Shown: positions 60,411-64,000 of the stretch, one piece after another
Layout of the letters: each line of letters opens with the position of its first letter
Position numbering within the stretch: the stretch's first letter is position 1
DNA from: Macquaria australasica
Taxonomy: Eukaryota > Chordata > Actinopteri > Centrarchiformes > Percichthyidae
Direction: 5' to 3'
DNA: 64,000 nucleotides
NCBI GenBank assembly: GCA_005408345.1
Contig: SEMN01000611.1
Location: 62,001-126,000, forward strand
Notes under the pieces: model-generated
What the model saw: only the letters and a program-made list of their open reading frames with translations
Database searches by the model: none
What the model was told of the DNA's origin: nothing
Made by a program: the position numbers and the translations under genes

Positions 60411-62465
60411 TGTATTAACATAAAAGAGAAATTTACCTTTGACCCCTAGTGATTTGTGGTTACCTGGAGGCTCATCCATGCAGCGTGACTGCTACTGCAC
60501 GTCTGGTGCCTTTTTACTGCATCGAGGAATTAGCATCTTTCCATCCAGACAGATGCAAAAAGGGAAATGTAAAAGACAATTGAAGGTCTTATGTGCACTT
60601 GTCTCTTTGTATTTCTCTTTGTATATTCACTGCATGCATATTAAAGCTGCTCAATGCAATCTTGCACATATTCAACTCAGAGAGAGAATTGTGTTAAGTT
60701 TTCACTCCGAGCGTCCGTAAGTCCAAATACTGTGATGTGATGTCTGTACACTGTTCACCGGCCACGCCAGTCTGCATGTTTGTTAGACCTCAAGGATACA
60801 CACATTTTGATGAGAAACACAGGAAGTAAGCTTTTTTTTTTTTTACAAGAAAACTCCTTAGGGTACCTCTAAGGTATCAGTATGCTTAAAACAAGCTAGA
60901 GTCAAAAGTATTTATACGTGTTTCCAATGACCACACTTGAAGGGTGGGGGTGAAAAGTGTGAGCTAGCCACTTACAGCCAACACAAATGTCTAGTAAAGA
61001 AGAATACATACAAAATGATGCTACAGGATGAACTAGAGTAATAACGGGCATTTGAGCTTGAAAATACTACAATAACAATGACTTTCATGCATTGTTGTAA
61101 CACAGCTGGGCAGTTGGAAATGTGGGTAGGTGGTCATGGTGGGAGGTAGAGCTTGTTTCCAAAACTGAGAATGCGCAAGAAAGGGAGTTTTGAAAGCCAG
61201 ACATCTCAGTAGTGATTGCTGTAACACCCACCCACATTGATATGTTACAGCAGTTCTATTCTGTGTGCTACTTGAAGTGTCTGCTAAGATTTCCCACCAG
61301 CTGCCATGAACAGAGTTTCATTTGGATAAACAGGGTGAATATGTTTGTTTCTGTCAGTTTGGTCGGGATGTTTTCCTCTGTTACAGCCCAGTTGTGAGAT
61401 GTGTGCTGACAGATGAGTGTAATTCATATAAATCATGATAAATCCCACCCAGCCTTACAGGAATTTTAGGCATGCAGTATGTCATATAATTCAAAATGGA
61501 GCTTTTCCAGATCAGGACATGCAGGCATGTGCTGGACAGTATACACACAGATGCATGCAGTGGTTTCAGCTGGAATTTGGGCTTAGTGATATCATAGTTT
61601 GGTCAGAGAGGAACCACCAGCTATTTAACGTTGATGACTGTCTGCAGTGGTTCTGCTCTCCACAGCTGCACACAGTAGAGAAACAGAAACACAACATAAC
61701 TTCTACCCTCTTTTCAGCTATGTGAATCAGTCTTACAGTATAACTGAATGCATTTAAGTGTTTTTTCTCTTCTGTGCATGGATAACTCTGCACCACAACA
61801 AACATTGCTCAGACAGCAGGGTATGCTCTGGTACATTGTGGGTGTACATATTTGTAGAGTTCCAGTAGAGTTCAGAGTTCGTGGTGGACCAGCACCTCAC
61901 TAAGGCACTCAAGGTTGGTTTTTTCCTTTAATTTGTCATCCATCTGTTGTTGCTGTCCTGTCTTCAAAACGTAACTCTTCACAAGCTAGAAAAAACAGTT
62001 TGTGACAGTGGATTTTTAAATGGGTTATTTGTCCTAAGAAGTAGGAAGATTTTCTCAACCTATAAAGGAACTGAATCCTTCAGATTATCTGAATTAATTA
62101 TCTCTTCTAATCCCTACCTCTTAACATACTTAGAAGGTTTTTCGAACATAGAATATGTAACAATTTCTTGTGGAATTGGAAACGTCCCCTGATGCGATTG
62201 GAAAAGCTCCAACTTCCAGTTGATGGGGGAGGGAGGGTCTAGGGCTGTCTAAGCTGCTGTTTTATCATCATTATTATCATTTTCGGGTGAACCTGGAAAT
62301 GTTGTTGGTTCTATATATGAGAGGGCCTTTGTATATGCAAGTCAAAGTGGTTCTCAAAGTGCACACCTGAGAAGTCACTGTGAAGATTCCTGTGGATTCC
62401 CTATGAATATTTCACTATTACACAGTTCACTGCACTGTACTTATCCCTATTAGACTTCATGTAGG

Positions 62466-62590
62466 AGGGGCCTCCTGGTGGCCTAGGGGTTCAAGACAAT
62501 GACGATATAGTTGCAACTTCCCTGTTTGAGTCCAGCCTGTGACCTTTGTTGCATGTTATCCCTCATCTCTCTCACCTCATTACCTGTCAG
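62466..62590 (+). mobile_element. tRNA-derived SINE remnant
   Basis: An RNA polymerase III box A-like TGGCCTAGGGG (62479-62489) is followed 34 bases after its end by a box B-like GTTTGAGTCC (62524-62533), then GACCTTTGTTGCATG and a C/T-rich tail, the layout of fish tRNA-derived SINEs. Box B has one change from the GGTTCGANTCC consensus. No second copy is in the window; the 3' end is approximate. Confidence 0.75.
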
Positions 62591-64000
62591 CTCTCTACTG
62601 TGTATGGGGGCCAGCGTGTGTACTCAGACTTGGGAATGTGGACAAAAATCTCTCAGTGTAAAAAGGATTAGTACAAACATACAGTTATATAACGTGTGGC
62701 TTCTGTAGAATGGAACAAGTTACCAAAGAGTATTAGAGACTCAACAAGTGCTTACACTTTGAAATGCAGATGTACCTAAAACAGACTACATGACTGAATA
62801 TACACGTTTTTCTATCTGATGTCGTCTTAGTTTTCATGAGTTTTATGTATGGCTGTGTATTTAAATGTAGCTGAATTATTAGTCATTTGTATTCCCAATT
62901 TGGCACACTTAAGCTTTCATTTTGTTTCTATTTGTTTGTTTATATTAATTTGAACCATTTATTGATGGTTGTGTGTTTAGGAATCGCTGCTTTGTTTTAT
63001 CTATTTATAAATGATTTCTTTTGGACCTTGCTGTTATCTTTGTATTAATGTTCTATTTGAACTTTTTTTTAATGTGTGGACCCTGGAAAGATTAGCAAGA
63101 AGCTGAAGCTAATAGGGATCCCATAAAAGAAAAAAAATAAATGTGTGGAAGAATCTGAAAATATGTACTCAAAATAATGTTAAACCATATTAATTGATGA
63201 AAGTCTATATCATTTGCTTCAAAAGCTGAAAAAAAAAAACCCCGGAGAATTCAACCACTGCCCAGCAATGTCAAGACTGAAGTGCTTCTGCCTGATGGCA
63301 GGTAGATTCTACAGTTACTGGAGCCAGTTGGAAGTGAGGTGGCACACAGCCTGGCATTACACTGTGTGAGCCTGTTAGCATCGACTCAGGGCAAAGAAAA
63401 TCTTACTTACAGACAGATCCCCTCACAAATTTGCAGATCTCAAGGCATGAGTTTAGCTAAAGTCACATGTAAAAAATTTGACGTGTTTTTTCCACTGGTT
63501 AATAATGGACCATTTATATGTGATTTTTGGGTATCTGCATATTTTCACATTCCTTCACACATGTACAAATGTTATGGTACAATTTTGGCCCCATATCTGT
63601 CTTTGTCTTATGTAGTTCCGTTGTACAATCTAATACTAAATCCAAACACTAAATCAAATGTCTTTAAACGATACCGAACAATAAACTGCAGCATGTTTAT
63701 TAGACTAGAACAGGCTCAGTGCTGAGGGGTGAACATGAGGGAAAATGTGGCTCAGAGTAACATTAGTTCCAGTGTGAGAGAACAAATGGCTGTTCTCCAG
63801 TGAAAAGCTGCCCCCTCACTGTATTCCACTCTTTTTTACCACCTTGTTTACCTACGAGTCCCGTTTAAGGTGAACACTTCTGCAGGTTTTCATGGACAAC
63901 ACAGCATTTCTTTATCCAGAAGAATGAGCGCCTTGTGTCCGCTTGTTGGGGCGAGGCTGACCGGACAGGAAAGCCAGGAGAGAGAGAGGGTACATGTGTT

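Larger units (their letters stand above)
55602..64000 (+). other. presumed first intron of the unidentified gene, or intergenic DNA
   Basis: No exon could be supported. It holds repeat copies at 58590-58700, 59250-59340 and 59367-59582, a (GT)n tract at 60372-60408, a SINE near 62466-62590 and a more complex, less AT-rich patch at 59880-60240 that could be a conserved element. Open frames here are short and lack splice context. Confidence 0.5.

Noticed and set aside
63890..64000. Possible exon after a CTGCAG acceptor near the right edge
   Set aside because: The frame opened by the ATG at about 63910 closes within about a dozen codons and no donor is visible before the window ends.

Overview
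This window looks like nuclear DNA of a ray-finned (probably percomorph) fish. The coding parts are short, interrupted exons with GT/AG borders that encode close relatives of vertebrate proteins. The spacers hold tRNA-derived SINE, LINE, Tc1/mariner and MITE remnants, long CA/TA microsatellites and other dispersed repeats typical of teleosts. No bacterial features, CRISPR arrays or operons are present.

Layout from left to right. Positions 1-9046 are intronic sequence of ubash3b. Its thirteen remaining coding exons run 9047-16531 (+) and encode the end of the UBA domain, the 2H phosphoesterase, the SH3 domain and the histidine phosphatase; a long 3'UTR reaches about 18.8 kb. A repeat-rich spacer with a broken LINE follows (18.8-26.1 kb). 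A three-exon gene that I do not recognise lies at 26146-29526 (+); it is lysine/glutamate rich with an 81-codon internal duplication and a proline-rich last exon. hmbs (heme biosynthesis) lies on the minus strand from 42010 down to 33021, with two alternative coding first exons. arcn1 (COPI delta subunit) is complete at 43585-51425 (+), 510 codons in ten coding exons, and its 3'UTR carries a (CA)44 tract. At 55.2-55.6 kb a promoter with a perfect CArG box and a TATA-like box precedes a nine-codon first coding exon of a further plus-strand gene, whose body I cannot find before the window ends.

The genes are functionally unrelated housekeeping or signalling loci. In human, HMBS and ARCN1 are both at 11q23.3 and UBASH3B is at 11q24, so the tight packing here is a fish-specific compaction or rearrangement of one ancestral block. 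All splice phases listed were checked by hand and join without frameshift. Transcription starts, UTR ends and regulatory sites are inferred from motifs only.

I found no wholly new biological system. The best leads are the unrecognised duplicated-module gene, the dual coding first exons of hmbs, the three helically phased GACGTCAC sites in the arcn1 promoter, and the orphan SRF-type promoter.
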